The notes: generated by a model not told the origin, from the sequence alone. A stretch of DNA of 64,000 nt from Sphingobacterium sp. B16(2022) (GCF_012030425.1 NZ_JAAUVN010000006.1:268271-332270); one strand, 5' to 3'; counted from the stretch's first letter, positions 36,130 to 45,686 are shown. Numbers and translations: made by a program.

Positions 36130-36765
36130 TTATAAATTAGGCTGTGGAGTTGTTCTTAAGTAAGGTTTGATTTCTTTAAAGCCTTTCGGGAACTTTGCAG
36201 GGATGTCCTCTGTTTTGATAGCAGGAACCACAATCACATCCTCTCCATGTTTCCAGTCCGCAGGTGTAGCTACAGAATAATCGGCAGTCAACTGTAAAGA
36301 ATCAATAACACGTAATATTTCATCAAAATTACGACCGGTAGATGCAGGGTACGTTAGTGTTAATTTAATTTTTTTATCTGGCCCTATAATAAATACCGAA
36401 CGTACTGTTACCGTTGCAGAAGCATTGGGGTGAATCATATCATACAATTCGGATACATGACGATCTTCGTCAGCAATAATCGGAAAATTAACAGTCGTAT
36501 TCTGGGTTTCGTTGATATCCTGTATCCAATCCAAATGATCTTGAACAGGATCAACACTTAGCGCAATTGCTTTCACACCCCTTTTATCAAACTCCGATTT
36601 TAATTTCGCTGTCCGTCCAAGTTCAGTTGTACAAACAGGTGTATAATCAGAAGGGTGCGAAAAAAACACAACCCAGCTATCTTTAATAAACTCATGGAAA
36701 TCAATATCTCCTATTGTCGTCTGCGCTTTAAAATTTGGCGCTTCATCTCCTAATCTTAAACTCAT
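36130..36765 (-). CDS. 1-Cys peroxiredoxin (Prx6-like)
   Basis: The 211-residue protein carries the peroxidatic Cys 45 in SHPSDYTPVCTTELG. No second conserved resolving cysteine is visible, and the C-terminal extension (VIVVPAIKTEDIPAKFPKGF) is that of the Prx6 group. It reduces peroxides in the cytoplasm with an external thiol. It is a single gene with its own strong promoter at 36805-36834. Confidence 0.93.
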   Translation of the reverse strand: MSLRLGDEAPNFKAQTTIGDIDFHEFIKDSWVVFFSHPSDYTPVCTTELGRTAKLKSEFDKRGVKAIALSVDPVQDHLDWIQDINETQNTTVNFPIIADEDRHVSELYDMIHPNASATVTVRSVFIIGPDKKIKLTLTYPASTGRNFDEILRVIDSLQLTADYSVATPADWKHGEDVIVVPAIKTEDIPAKFPKGFKEIKPYLRTTPQPNL

Positions 36766-36804
36766 ATCTTTCTTTTTTAAATTCGTAATACACTATATAC
36801 TCTA

Positions 36805-36834
36805 CAAATATAGTAGATTTTTATTCATAACAAA
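36805..36834 (-). promoter_or_regulatory. Promoter of the peroxiredoxin gene
   Basis: Read leftward: TTTG (36831-36834), 18-bp spacer, TATATTTG (36805-36812); the ATG is about 40 bp downstream. Confidence 0.65.
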
Positions 36835-36945
36835 ATCTAAGCTTTGTTTTTTACAAAAACCTGTTAAAAATTATTAAACTTTATTATGCAAGCATAATAA
36901 TAAAATAAGTATATTTACTTACAAACCATTACCAATGTACACATT

Positions 36946-38085
36946 ATGAATTTTGAATTAAACGAAGAATATAGCATGATTCAGGAAGCTGCTCGAGATT
37001 TCGCGCAGCAGGATTTAAAACCGGGTGTCATAGAACGGGATGAGAAAGCACTATTCCCTTACGACCAGGTGAAGAAAATGGGTGAATTAGGATTTATGGG
37101 CATGATGGTCGACAGTAAGTATGGAGGTGCAGGGCTTGATGCATTAGCTTATACCTTGGTCTTGGAAGAAATTGCTAAAATCGACGCATCAGCTGCAGTG
37201 ATCATGTCTGTTAATAATTCTCTCGTATGCTACGGCTTAGAAGCTTTCGGCACCGAAGAGCAAAAAGAAAAGTATTTAAGACCTTTAGCTTCTGGAGAAA
37301 AGCTAGGTGCTTTTGCCCTATCCGAACCTGAAGCGGGTTCAGATGCAACATCTCAGCACACAACAGCAATAGATCAAGGAGATCATTACCTTTTAAATGG
37401 CACTAAAAACTGGATCACAAATGGCGGTAATGCCGATATTTGCCTCATCATTGCACAGACGCATCCCGAAAAAGCACATCGTGGCATAAATGTACTGATT
37501 GTAGAAAAAGGGATGCCTGGTTTTACAATCGGACCAAAAGAGAATAAACTTGGCATCAGAAGCTCAGATACCCACTCACTCTTATTTACTGATGTTAAAG
37601 TCCCTAAAGAAAACCGCATAGGTGAAGATGGATTTGGATTCAAATTTGCCATGAAAACATTAGATGGAGGTAGAATTGGTATTGCGGCCCAAGCATTAGG
37701 TATCGCCGCAGGTGCTTATGAATTCGCTCTTGCTTATGCAAAAGAGCGAAAAACCTTTGGAAAACCAATTGCAGAGCATCAGGCTATTCAATTTAAACTC
37801 GCAGATATGGAAGTTGAAATAGAAGCCGCAAGACTATTGACATATAAAGCAGCATGGACAAAAGATCAAGGGTTGCCCTACAGCAAAGAAGCGGCAATGG
37901 CCAAACTACATGCTTCCGAAGTTGCGATGAAAACAAGTATTGAAGCCGTTCAGATCCATGGTGGATATGGCTATGTAAAAGAGTACCATGTAGAAAGATT
38001 GATGCGTGACGCAAAGATCACACAGATTTATGAAGGAACTTCTGAGATACAGCGATTAGTCATCGCTAGAGAGATACTAAAATAA
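36946..38085 (+). CDS. Acyl-CoA dehydrogenase
   Basis: The 379-residue protein has the flavin and substrate motifs of short/branched-chain acyl-CoA dehydrogenases: GAFALSEPEAGSDATS near residue 125, NGTKNWITNGGNADICLI near 155, ERKTFGKPIAEHQAIQFKLA near 267, and the late QIYEGTSEIQRLVIAREIL, whose Glu is the catalytic base in this branch. It oxidises acyl-CoA to enoyl-CoA with FAD, passing electrons to ETF. The stop codon overlaps the start of its terminator. Chain-length preference cannot be read. Confidence 0.93.
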   Translation: MNFELNEEYSMIQEAARDFAQQDLKPGVIERDEKALFPYDQVKKMGELGFMGMMVDSKYGGAGLDALAYTLVLEEIAKIDASAAVIMSVNNSLVCYGLEAFGTEEQKEKYLRPLASGEKLGAFALSEPEAGSDATSQHTTAIDQGDHYLLNGTKNWITNGGNADICLIIAQTHPEKAHRGINVLIVEKGMPGFTIGPKENKLGIRSSDTHSLLFTDVKVPKENRIGEDGFGFKFAMKTLDGGRIGIAAQALGIAAGAYEFALAYAKERKTFGKPIAEHQAIQFKLADMEVEIEAARLLTYKAAWTKDQGLPYSKEAAMAKLHASEVAMKTSIEAVQIHGGYGYVKEYHVERLMRDAKITQIYEGTSEIQRLVIAREILK

Positions 38086-38127
38086 AAAGATTCACAGGGC
38101 AACCGATCATGCCCTGTGAATCTTTTT
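38084..38127. terminator. Strong terminator after acyl-CoA dehydrogenase gene
   Basis: A 17-bp perfect stem (38084-38100 with 38111-38127) begins inside the stop codon and ends in T5. It can also serve leftward transcription from the gene at 38183. Confidence 0.9.
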
Positions 38128-38182
38128 ATTTTCCTCTATTTTAAGGATAGCAGATTAAAAAGTGATCAAATTTTATCTGCCA

Positions 38183-38581
38183 TTAAACAAGCTTACCATC
38201 TATTGTTGCTAAATAGCCATAATCTTCAAATGCAAAGCTAGAGGTTTCTTTCATTACATAATTTAATAACAACTTAGATCTTAGAAGTAAGATTTGCTGT
38301 TCTTGAACGTCCTTACTTTTCAAACCATCGTGCATCAGTACCAATGCTAATGGTCTTATCTGCTCCACTTCCAGATCTTCTTTCGCGTAGCTTAATAAAG
38401 CTTCATCAGTTACCGTCAAGAAAAATTGACGGCTTTTTTTAAAAAACTCATCGTAAGCTTTATCAAATACAATGGATGAAGGCTCATCAAAAACATGCTG
38501 TTCATCGACAAGTAATCTCAAAAACTTACCCATTTCATTTGTCCAATTCAACAATGAATTACTTTCAAATCTAATTCCCAT
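38183..38581 (-). CDS. Unknown protein coupled to proA
   Basis: I do not recognise this 132-residue protein. It is soluble, acidic and mainly helical (MGIRFESNSLLNWTNEMG, then LRLLVDEQHVFDEPSSIV), with no signal peptide, cysteine cluster or known motif. Its ATG lies just beyond the proA stop, with one base between, so it is the third gene of a proB-proA unit. The tight spacing suggests coexpression with proline synthesis; any role there is inference. Confidence 0.7.
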   Translation of the reverse strand: MGIRFESNSLLNWTNEMGKFLRLLVDEQHVFDEPSSIVFDKAYDEFFKKSRQFFLTVTDEALLSYAKEDLEVEQIRPLALVLMHDGLKSKDVQEQQILLLRSKLLLNYVMKETSSFAFEDYGYLATIDGKLV

Positions 38582-38582
38582 A

Positions 38583-39830
38583 CTATCTTATTTGTCCATT
38601 ACCCGTTACATACCATTTTTCAGTCACTAATTTTTCTAAGGCAAAAGGTCCTCTAGCGTGAAGCTTTTGTGTAGAAATACCGATCTCAGCTCCTAAACCA
38701 AATTCTCCACCATCTGTAAATCGCGTGGAGGCATTGGCATACACTGCAGCGGCATCCACAGCATTCATAAATCGTTCCAATTTTTCCGAATCATTGGAGA
38801 CAATACATTCTGAATGACGGGAGGAATAAGTAGCAATGTGCGTCAAAGCCTGTTCCAGTCCGTTTAATATTTTAATTGAACATTTAAGATCTAAAAATTC
38901 ACGCCCAAAATCAACTTCATTTGCTTGTTGCAAATAAGGATATCCCAATCGCTCTAAAATAGCATAACTCCGTTCATCAGCAAAAACTTCCACCCGCTCC
39001 TTTTCAAAGGGAACGATAATTCCATCTAAAAATGAATCAGCAATCTCTTCATCTAATAATATCGTATCCAATGCATTGCAAACAGAAGGTCTGGATATTT
39101 TTGCGTTAGCAACAATAGCAACAGCCTTATCGATTGTTGCTGATTGCTCTACATAGGTATGACACACCCCAGCACCTGTTTCAATAACGGGAACTTTAGC
39201 ATGCGCACGAACAAAATCAATCAATGATTGCGAGCCTCGGGGGATAATAATATCCACAAATTTTGTTGCCGTAAGTAATTCTTGTACAAATTTCCGGTCT
39301 GTTGGCAGTAATTGAACAATATTTGGGTTTAAATGATGCTGAATCAAAACTTTTTGAATGATCTCAACCAATATCTGATTTGTATGAAAAGCATCCGTGC
39401 CACCCCGCAACAGACAAACATTGCCCGAGCGAATACATAATGCAGCCACATCAATAGTCACATTCGGTCTAGACTCATATATAACCGCGACTACCCCCAA
39501 AGGAACTGCTTTCTTTTCCAACAATAAACCATTATCCAAAACCTGCTGGTTTAATAACTTTCCGGAAGGATCAGGAAGTTTAGCAACATCCAACACACTT
39601 TTTGCCAAAGCCTCTATCCTTTCGGCATTCAAAACCAACCGATCCCTTTTCGGATCATCTGCATCTAATAATTTCAGATCTTTTTCATTTTCAAATAGAA
39701 TAGCAGTAACCCGTGCTCGCAATATCTCTGCCAGATCAGTTAAAATATGTGCTTTTGTATCTGAATCCAATTGATTTATATCCCTTGTTGCAGCCAATGC
39801 TGCTTCTAATTGCTCTGTGATATTTTCCAT
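38583..39830 (-). CDS. proA: Gamma-glutamyl phosphate reductase
   Basis: The 415-residue aldehyde-dehydrogenase-fold enzyme reduces glutamyl-5-phosphate with NADPH, the second step of proline synthesis. Seen are GVVAVIYESRPNVTIDVAAL near residue 110, SGNVCLLRGG, and the catalytic cysteine in KISRPSVCNALDTILLD. The start is the ATG for MENITEQLEAALAATRD; a longer frame would run into proB. The gap to the proB stop is a single base, so the genes are translationally coupled. Confidence 0.95.
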   Translation of the reverse strand: MENITEQLEAALAATRDINQLDSDTKAHILTDLAEILRARVTAILFENEKDLKLLDADDPKRDRLVLNAERIEALAKSVLDVAKLPDPSGKLLNQQVLDNGLLLEKKAVPLGVVAVIYESRPNVTIDVAALCIRSGNVCLLRGGTDAFHTNQILVEIIQKVLIQHHLNPNIVQLLPTDRKFVQELLTATKFVDIIIPRGSQSLIDFVRAHAKVPVIETGAGVCHTYVEQSATIDKAVAIVANAKISRPSVCNALDTILLDEEIADSFLDGIIVPFEKERVEVFADERSYAILERLGYPYLQQANEVDFGREFLDLKCSIKILNGLEQALTHIATYSSRHSECIVSNDSEKLERFMNAVDAAAVYANASTRFTDGGEFGLGAEIGISTQKLHARGPFALEKLVTEKWYVTGNGQIR

Positions 39831-39831
39831 A

Positions 39832-40866
39832 TTATAACAATACGATATCATCAGCATGTGCTAAGATAATATCTTTACGTTTTACATTCTTCATTAAATC
39901 GCCCATATCCCACTTAGATTTAGCAACAGCAATGATTTGATCATCTTCGTCAAAAATATGGAACACTTCACCTTCCTCAAACTGTTCAACACAGGTTTTA
40001 ACACCAACAAGTAAGAGACTTTTTCGTTGCAAAAGTGCCTCTACAGCACCTCTATCAATAATTACTTTACCCTTAATTAAACTTCCACTTGCTAACCATT
40101 TATTGCGGGAAGAAACCTTTTTAGGTTGTGCCATGCAGATCGTACCCGTTTGACCTTCGATCGCTTTCAGCAAGGCATTTTCAGTTTGCATGCTAAAAAT
40201 AACAGCCCGTATCCCCATCTGATTAGCCAACCGTGCAAAATTTAATTTTGACGTCATACCACCAAGACCGACAGAAGACTTATCTGTTCTTGCTAAAGAA
40301 AGTGCCGCCTTATCGATCACTTTTAATTCGGGGATAACTATTCCTTCCGAATCCATAACTCCGGGTACCGAAGTTGTAAATAAAATTTGCTCAGCACCAA
40401 AGCCAACTGCAATCAAAGTCGCCAACTCATCATTATCAGAAAATTTCAATTCTTTATTACTCACCACATCATTTTCATTGGCAATAGGAATAATGTTATT
40501 TTTCCATAAAGTTTCGTAAGTATTTTTCAATTGCACAAATTGATTCCTATTTGCAAAATGCTGACGCTCACATAAACTTTGAGCTAAAGCAATTTTAAAG
40601 GGTCGAAAATAAGTACTATAAATTTGCAATAACAAAGGATTACCAATAGCTGCTGCAGCCTTTCTTTCTGACAAAGTCCCCGAATACCGTGTCAAAAACT
40701 TTTTTCCTGCCGCAACTGCTCCTGAAGAAACCAGAACGACATTATATTTCTGTTGTATTTGAGCAACCTGTCTTGCAATCTCCAATACGATCCGTTCATC
40801 TACCTCCCCGTCCGCTGTCGTAATAGAAGCTGAGCCAAACTTGATAACAACAATTGGCTTTTTCAT
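39832..40866 (-). CDS. proB: Glutamate 5-kinase
   Basis: The 344-residue protein has an amino-acid-kinase domain (MKKPIVVIKFGSASIT, VVLVSSGAVAAGKK, IPIANENDVV, SSVGLGGMTSKL) followed by a C-terminal PUA domain (KGKVIIDRGAVEALLQ). It phosphorylates glutamate in the first step of proline synthesis. The ATG complementary to 40864-40866 is chosen over a longer frame whose first 23 residues (KRFFIFIRISNYLNK) do not look like the kinase. Order is proB, proA, unknown gene. Confidence 0.94.
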   Translation of the reverse strand: MKKPIVVIKFGSASITTADGEVDERIVLEIARQVAQIQQKYNVVLVSSGAVAAGKKFLTRYSGTLSERKAAAAIGNPLLLQIYSTYFRPFKIALAQSLCERQHFANRNQFVQLKNTYETLWKNNIIPIANENDVVSNKELKFSDNDELATLIAVGFGAEQILFTTSVPGVMDSEGIVIPELKVIDKAALSLARTDKSSVGLGGMTSKLNFARLANQMGIRAVIFSMQTENALLKAIEGQTGTICMAQPKKVSSRNKWLASGSLIKGKVIIDRGAVEALLQRKSLLLVGVKTCVEQFEEGEVFHIFDEDDQIIAVAKSKWDMGDLMKNVKRKDIILAHADDIVLL

Positions 40867-41028
40867 ATATTTTTTTGTGTTTATTTTGTTTAGGTAATTA
40901 CTTATTCTTATAAAAATAAAGAAGCGTTTTGACAAAAGAAAGGTTTATGAAAAATTATCTACCAAAAAGGTATATTTTATATGGTACAATTTGTGTAGGA
41001 ATACTCTCAATTCAAAACACCATCATAT

Positions 41029-41451
41029 ATGAATCGTTTACTTAACAGTATCATGGTTGCTTCGCTTTTGTTCGTTTCATGCCAACAAAAGAACAAGGAG
41101 GCTGCCCAATCCAAAGAAACAGCGACAGTGGGCGGTGATAAAGACAAGCACGGCTGTATCGCCAGTGCAGGATACAATTGGTCAACTTTAAAAGATAGCT
41201 GTGTTAGGCCTTTTGAACAGATACAATTGGATATCGTTAATAATTCAGATAGCTATGAAACAGCGGCATTTCTGATTATTGATGATAAGAAACATGCCGC
41301 AGAGGTTTTTCTAAAAGAAAGCCCAGAAAGCATTGTCTTAAAACACGTCAAAGAATATGAATATGAAAATCAGGATTACAAGTTAATTCAGGATCAGCAT
41401 TGCTGGACATTAATTAAAGGCGACAAAACTTTATATAAAAAAAAAGAATAA
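41029..41451 (+). CDS. Small putative lipoprotein of unknown function
   Basis: The 140-residue protein has a lipobox (MVASLLFVSCQQKNK), a charged linker, then DKHGCIASAGYNWSTLKDSC. The segment with Gly-Cys, Ser-Ala-Gly-Tyr, Trp-Ser and a second Cys looks conserved; similar motifs occur in other small Bacteroidota lipoproteins, but I cannot assign a function. It is a single gene convergent with uvrB, sharing a palindromic terminator. Confidence 0.75.
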   Translation: MNRLLNSIMVASLLFVSCQQKNKEAAQSKETATVGGDKDKHGCIASAGYNWSTLKDSCVRPFEQIQLDIVNNSDSYETAAFLIIDDKKHAAEVFLKESPESIVLKHVKEYEYENQDYKLIQDQHCWTLIKGDKTLYKKKE

Positions 41452-41474
41452 AAAAAGGGCTTAAGCCCTTTTTT
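41451..41474. terminator. Palindromic bidirectional terminator filling the gap to uvrB
   Basis: A perfect 24-bp palindrome (AAAAAAGGGCTT and its complement) fills the whole gap between two convergent genes and touches both stop codons. Confidence 0.88.
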
Positions 41475-43504
41475 TATTTAAATCGTTCATCAAATATTTT
41501 CTCTAGGGAGAACATCTCATCTCTAAGTTTAGCGGCTTCTAAGAAGTCCATTTCTTTGGCTGCCTTTTCCATTTTCTTACGAACTGTATCGATCGCTTTT
41601 TTAAGCTCTTTCTCACCTAGGTATTGTAACACCGGATCTGCGGCAATGGCTACCGAAGGATCTGGCTCAACATATATCTTTGGCTCCAGTCCATTGAAAT
41701 CAGCGACCGAGGTTTGCTCCATAATCTCCTCTTTAGTTTTTCCGACAGTTCGAGGCGTAATATGATGTTCTTCGTTATATTTCATTTGTTTCTCACGACG
41801 GCGGGTAGTCTCATCAATAGTAGCAGCCATACTATCCGTCATCCGATCTGCATACATGATCACACGCCCTTTGTCATTACGCGCAGCACGACCGATTGTC
41901 TGAATCAATGATCTCTGAGAACGCAAAAAACCTTCCTTATCAGCATCCAATATCGCGACTAATGTTACTTCAGGTAAATCAAGACCTTCCCTCAATAAGT
42001 TGACCCCTACCAGAACATCAAATTCACCAAGACGCAATCCTCTTAAAATTTCGACCCGTTCCAATGTCTTTACCTCAGAGTGAATATACCTAACTTTTAT
42101 ATGCAGCTTAGTCATATATTTGGTTAACTCTTCTGCCATACGCTTCGTCAACGTTGTCGCTAACACACGTCCACCGGCTTTAATGGCCTTATCTGCTTCC
42201 TCAAGGAAATCATCCACCTGATTAATCGCTGGATGAACTTCAATAATCGGATCTAACAACCCTGTCGGCCGTATAACTTGCTCAACAAAAACACCTTCCG
42301 TCTGCTGTAACTCGTAATCTCCCGGTGTTGCAGAAACATAAATCGTCTGATTCGTCAAAGATTCAAATTCAGGGAAATTCAAAGGCCTATTGTCAAGCGC
42401 TGCCGGTAACCTAAAACCATGTTCTACCAAAGCAATTTTTCTGGAACGGTCTCCACCATACATGGCCCGTAATTGCGGAATCGTTACATGACTTTCGTCT
42501 ATAACAAGTAAATAATCTTCGGGAAAATAATCCAGTAAACAGAAAGGACGCATCCCAGGCTCACGACCATCAAAAAACCGCGAATAATTTTCAATTCCGG
42601 AACAATAGCCAAGCTCTCGCATCATCTCCAGATCGTAATTAACACGTTCTTCCAGACGTTTCGCTTCCAGCATCTTACCTTCCTCTTCCAACTGTGTTCT
42701 ACGTTGCACCATCTCTTCTTGAATTGCCCAGATCGTTGAAGTAAACTTTTCCTTTGGTGTTACAAAGAGTGTTGCAGGAAAAAGAGCTAGATCTTCCATT
42801 CTACTTAAGGTCTTTCCTGTTACCGGATCGATTTCACTCAACTCATCAATCTCATCACCAAAAAATGATACGCGAATGGCAAAATCCAAATAGGCTGGGA
42901 AAATATCTACTGTATCTCCCTTTACACGAAAAGTACCTCTCTTAAATTCAGTCGTCGTACGCGCATACAAGATCTCAACCAAGCGATGCAAAAATGCGTT
43001 ACGGGAAATCACTGTCCCAACAGCAAATCGAAAAATCGACTTGGAGAAATCTTCAGGATTACCCATACCATAAATACAGGAAACAGAAGATACAACAATA
43101 ACATCACGCCTTCCCGACATCAGTGCCGTTGTAGTAGCAAGACGTAATTTCTCAATCTCTTCATTGATCGCTAAATCTTTCTCAATATACGTATTCGATG
43201 ACGCGATAAAAGCTTCCGGCTGATAGTAGTCGTAGTAAGAGACAAAATAATTGACAGCATTGTCAGGAAAAAACTGCTTAAACTCTCCGTAAAGCTGAGC
43301 TGCTAATGTTTTATTATGGCTGAGTATTAAAGTCGGTTTCTGTGTTTGCTGAATCACATTCGCCACTGTAAACGTTTTTCCAGATCCAGTCACCCCTAAG
43401 AGGGTTTGGTATTGTTCTCCTTCGTTTAAACCCTGCACCAATTCTTTGATTGCAGTAGGTTGATCTCCAGTAGGCTTATATTCAGACGTAAGTTGGAACT
43501 TCAT
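41474..43504 (-). CDS. uvrB: Excinuclease ABC subunit B
   Basis: The 676-residue helicase-like repair protein has Walker A LLGVTGSGKTFTVANV near residue 36, the beta-hairpin YYDYYQPEAFIASSNTY near 90, DEXX-type VIDESHVTIPQL near 337, motif VI QTIGRAARND near 537 and a C-terminal UVR motif (MDFLEAAKLRDEMFSLEK). UvrB verifies DNA damage with UvrA and positions UvrC for incision. Length and motifs are standard. A leftward TAAATTTG element lies at 43525-43532. Confidence 0.98.
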   Translation of the reverse strand: MKFQLTSEYKPTGDQPTAIKELVQGLNEGEQYQTLLGVTGSGKTFTVANVIQQTQKPTLILSHNKTLAAQLYGEFKQFFPDNAVNYFVSYYDYYQPEAFIASSNTYIEKDLAINEEIEKLRLATTTALMSGRRDVIVVSSVSCIYGMGNPEDFSKSIFRFAVGTVISRNAFLHRLVEILYARTTTEFKRGTFRVKGDTVDIFPAYLDFAIRVSFFGDEIDELSEIDPVTGKTLSRMEDLALFPATLFVTPKEKFTSTIWAIQEEMVQRRTQLEEEGKMLEAKRLEERVNYDLEMMRELGYCSGIENYSRFFDGREPGMRPFCLLDYFPEDYLLVIDESHVTIPQLRAMYGGDRSRKIALVEHGFRLPAALDNRPLNFPEFESLTNQTIYVSATPGDYELQQTEGVFVEQVIRPTGLLDPIIEVHPAINQVDDFLEEADKAIKAGGRVLATTLTKRMAEELTKYMTKLHIKVRYIHSEVKTLERVEILRGLRLGEFDVLVGVNLLREGLDLPEVTLVAILDADKEGFLRSQRSLIQTIGRAARNDKGRVIMYADRMTDSMAATIDETTRRREKQMKYNEEHHITPRTVGKTKEEIMEQTSVADFNGLEPKIYVEPDPSVAIAADPVLQYLGEKELKKAIDTVRKKMEKAAKEMDFLEAAKLRDEMFSLEKIFDERFK

Positions 43505-43656
43505 AAAATCTTATTCAAGTAATACAAATTTAATCAAAATAAATGAGGCATTTATATTATTCAATGAGTCTGCTATTCACAACTATTTTTCCGTTTAAAC
43601 AAACAATAAGTAATAATATTTGTGTAAATTGGTATAATCACTAAAATCTACACGAT

Positions 43657-44301
43657 ATGCTCAATATCCTCAGCACACAGAACAGCATCGCAAATCAATA
43701 CATTGCCGAACTACGTGATGTCAACATTCAGAAAGACCGCATGCGCTTCCGGCGCAATCTAGAACGCCTTGGGGAAATATTTGCCTATGAAATCAGTAAA
43801 ACACTGACTTATGCACCTGTAGATGTAGAAACTCCATTGGGTGTTGCAAATACGCAGATGCTCCTTGATCAACCCGTTTTGGCAACTATTCTGCGAGCAG
43901 GATTACCCTTACATCAAGGTTTGTTGAATGTTTTCGATCACTCGGACAGTGCATTTATTGCGGCCTATCGTCACACCAAGAAAAGTGGTGAATTTGAAAT
44001 CCATAAAGAATATGTAAACACCCCAAATCTGGATAACAAAATTGTCATTGTTGCCGATCCGATGCTAGCCACCGGAAAAAGCGCAGTACTATGCTGTAAG
44101 GATCTTTTAAATGATTATGCAATTAGAGAATTACATATTGTTATTGCCATCGCTTCCGAAGAAGGTATTAGACATGTGCAGGCATTCTTACCCAAAGCGA
44201 CAATATGGGTCGGAGCAGTAGATAATGAACTGACAAGCAAAGCGTACATTGTACCCGGTTTAGGCGATGCGGGAGACCTTGCTTTTGGAAATAAGCATTA
44301 G
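43657..44301 (+). CDS. upp: Uracil phosphoribosyltransferase
   Basis: The 214-residue protein has the PRPP-binding loop IVIVADPMLATGKSAV near residue 128 and uracil-site region AYIVPGLGDAGDLAFG at the C-terminus, with TILRAGLPLHQGLL near 78. It makes UMP from uracil and PRPP in pyrimidine salvage. It is a single rightward gene divergent from uvrB. Confidence 0.93.
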   Translation: MLNILSTQNSIANQYIAELRDVNIQKDRMRFRRNLERLGEIFAYEISKTLTYAPVDVETPLGVANTQMLLDQPVLATILRAGLPLHQGLLNVFDHSDSAFIAAYRHTKKSGEFEIHKEYVNTPNLDNKIVIVADPMLATGKSAVLCCKDLLNDYAIRELHIVIAIASEEGIRHVQAFLPKATIWVGAVDNELTSKAYIVPGLGDAGDLAFGNKH

Positions 44302-44419
44302 TCTTTTAATAATTTAGTAGTAAAAACTTAATACAGAGCATCGCTCTTAACACATTATATATCAGTAAATTTAAACAACAAAATGAAATACGCACATACA
44401 CAAACTAACTTATCTTTAT

Positions 44420-44893
44420 ATGACTTGGCAAAAATACAATGGCGAAAGCATCAAGACATCCATATGGGATGCTGTTGAAACCAACATCTTAAAAGAAATA
44501 GATCTAGGCAATAAGCTCAAAGTCTATATCGGGACAGATTCACAGATTAAAAGAGGAACTATTGATTTTGCAACCGTTATTGTTTTCCTCCGAGAACACC
44601 GAGGCGGATTTATGTTCGTACATAAAGATAAAAGAAATCACCTGATGGGCATTAAAGAACGGATGCTCCTCGAAGTTCAAAAATCCATCGACGTTGCTTA
44701 TGCACTTTGTCCACTCCTAGAGCAATACCAAGTCGATTTGGAAGTCCATGCAGACATTAATACCAACCCTAATTTTCAATCTAATGTCGCATTAAAAGAA
44801 GCCATGGGTTACATTATGGGAATGGGTTTTGTGTTCAAGGCAAAACCAGAATCATTTGCCAGTACGACTTGTGCAAACAAGCAAGTACAATAA
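44420..44893 (+). CDS. RNase H-like YkuK family protein
   Basis: The 157-residue protein contains KVYIGTDSQIKRGTIDFATV near residue 34 and LEVHADINTNPNFQS near 110, with acidic residues placed as in the RNase-H-like YkuK (DUF458) family. The family has no settled activity. No signal peptide is seen. The start ATG 44420 lies 2 bp after a TATCTTTA sequence resembling a -7 element, so the mRNA may have almost no leader. It is followed by the pnuC locus. Confidence 0.8.
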   Translation: MTWQKYNGESIKTSIWDAVETNILKEIDLGNKLKVYIGTDSQIKRGTIDFATVIVFLREHRGGFMFVHKDKRNHLMGIKERMLLEVQKSIDVAYALCPLLEQYQVDLEVHADINTNPNFQSNVALKEAMGYIMGMGFVFKAKPESFASTTCANKQVQ

Positions 44894-44983
44894 ATGAAAA
44901 TAGTGACTGAGCACCTTAAAGATCGTTCGATACGATAGCTCTAATAGTTCGCAATTCATCTTAAAGTGTTGATGTCCTAAAAT

Positions 44984-44991
44984 TACTTTTG
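44984..44991 (+). promoter_or_regulatory. Candidate -7 promoter element for pnuC
   Basis: TACTTTTG matches TAnnTTTG, 46 bp before the pnuC ATG; no clear -33 box. Confidence 0.4.
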
Positions 44992-45037
44992 GACAAATGA
45001 ACGGTTTTGCTAAATTCGTATCTTTACTTCTAAAGAC

Positions 45038-45652
45038 ATGAGAGCTATGCCAGCAATTATACAGCAGATTATACAACAATTTGCCCAGACGACCATGCTT
45101 GAATGGATCGGTACCATCACCGGTTTTTTATGTGTCTATCTCGCCGCTAAACAACATATCCTTAATTGGCCCATCAGCGTAATCAGTGTGGTGACCTATG
45201 GCTATATTTTCTATCATAGTAAATTATATGGGGACGCCGTATTACAACTCTATTTTTTAGTTACAGCCATTTATGGCTGGTATTATTGGTCAAAGAAAAT
45301 CAGAGAAAACGATAAGCCTATTGTCTCCTTTACAAAACGTGAAATGCTGTTCACGATAATTACTATCGGAATCCTGACTGCTTTGCTTGGCACTTTTCTA
45401 CAAAAGCTGACTGATTCAGACGTTCCATATGCAGATGGTTTTTGCACTGCCGTAAGCTTTGTTGCACAATTTTTAATGACACGAAAAGTACTGCAAAACT
45501 GGCTACTGTGGGTTTTTGTAGATATCTGTTATATTCCACTTTACTTACATAAAGGTTTATTGCTAACGGCGATTCTATATTTTGTATTTGCCGTGATTGC
45601 TTGGGGAGGCTATAGAGACTGGAAGTCCACTTATCGTACTTTTATGCAATAA
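45038..45652 (+). CDS. pnuC: Nicotinamide riboside transporter PnuC
   Basis: The 204-residue inner-membrane protein has about seven helices and the PnuC motifs EWIGTITGFLCVYLAAKQHI near residue 20, NWPISVISVVTYGYIFY near 42, LQLYFLVTAIYGWYYW near 68 and the late WLLWVFVDICYIPLYL. PnuC carries nicotinamide riboside into the cell by facilitated diffusion. It is 34 bp upstream of a NadR-like kinase gene, the usual partner that traps the substrate by phosphorylation. Confidence 0.92.
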   Translation: MRAMPAIIQQIIQQFAQTTMLEWIGTITGFLCVYLAAKQHILNWPISVISVVTYGYIFYHSKLYGDAVLQLYFLVTAIYGWYYWSKKIRENDKPIVSFTKREMLFTIITIGILTALLGTFLQKLTDSDVPYADGFCTAVSFVAQFLMTRKVLQNWLLWVFVDICYIPLYLHKGLLLTAILYFVFAVIAWGGYRDWKSTYRTFMQ

Positions 45653-45686
45653 TGTCCAAACAAGATGCCTAACTTTATGCGCACAA

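Noticed and set aside
40867..40935. 23-residue N-terminal extension of proB
   Set aside because: The extra residues are unlike the kinase N-terminus, while the downstream ATG starts exactly at the expected MKKPIVVIKFGSAS.
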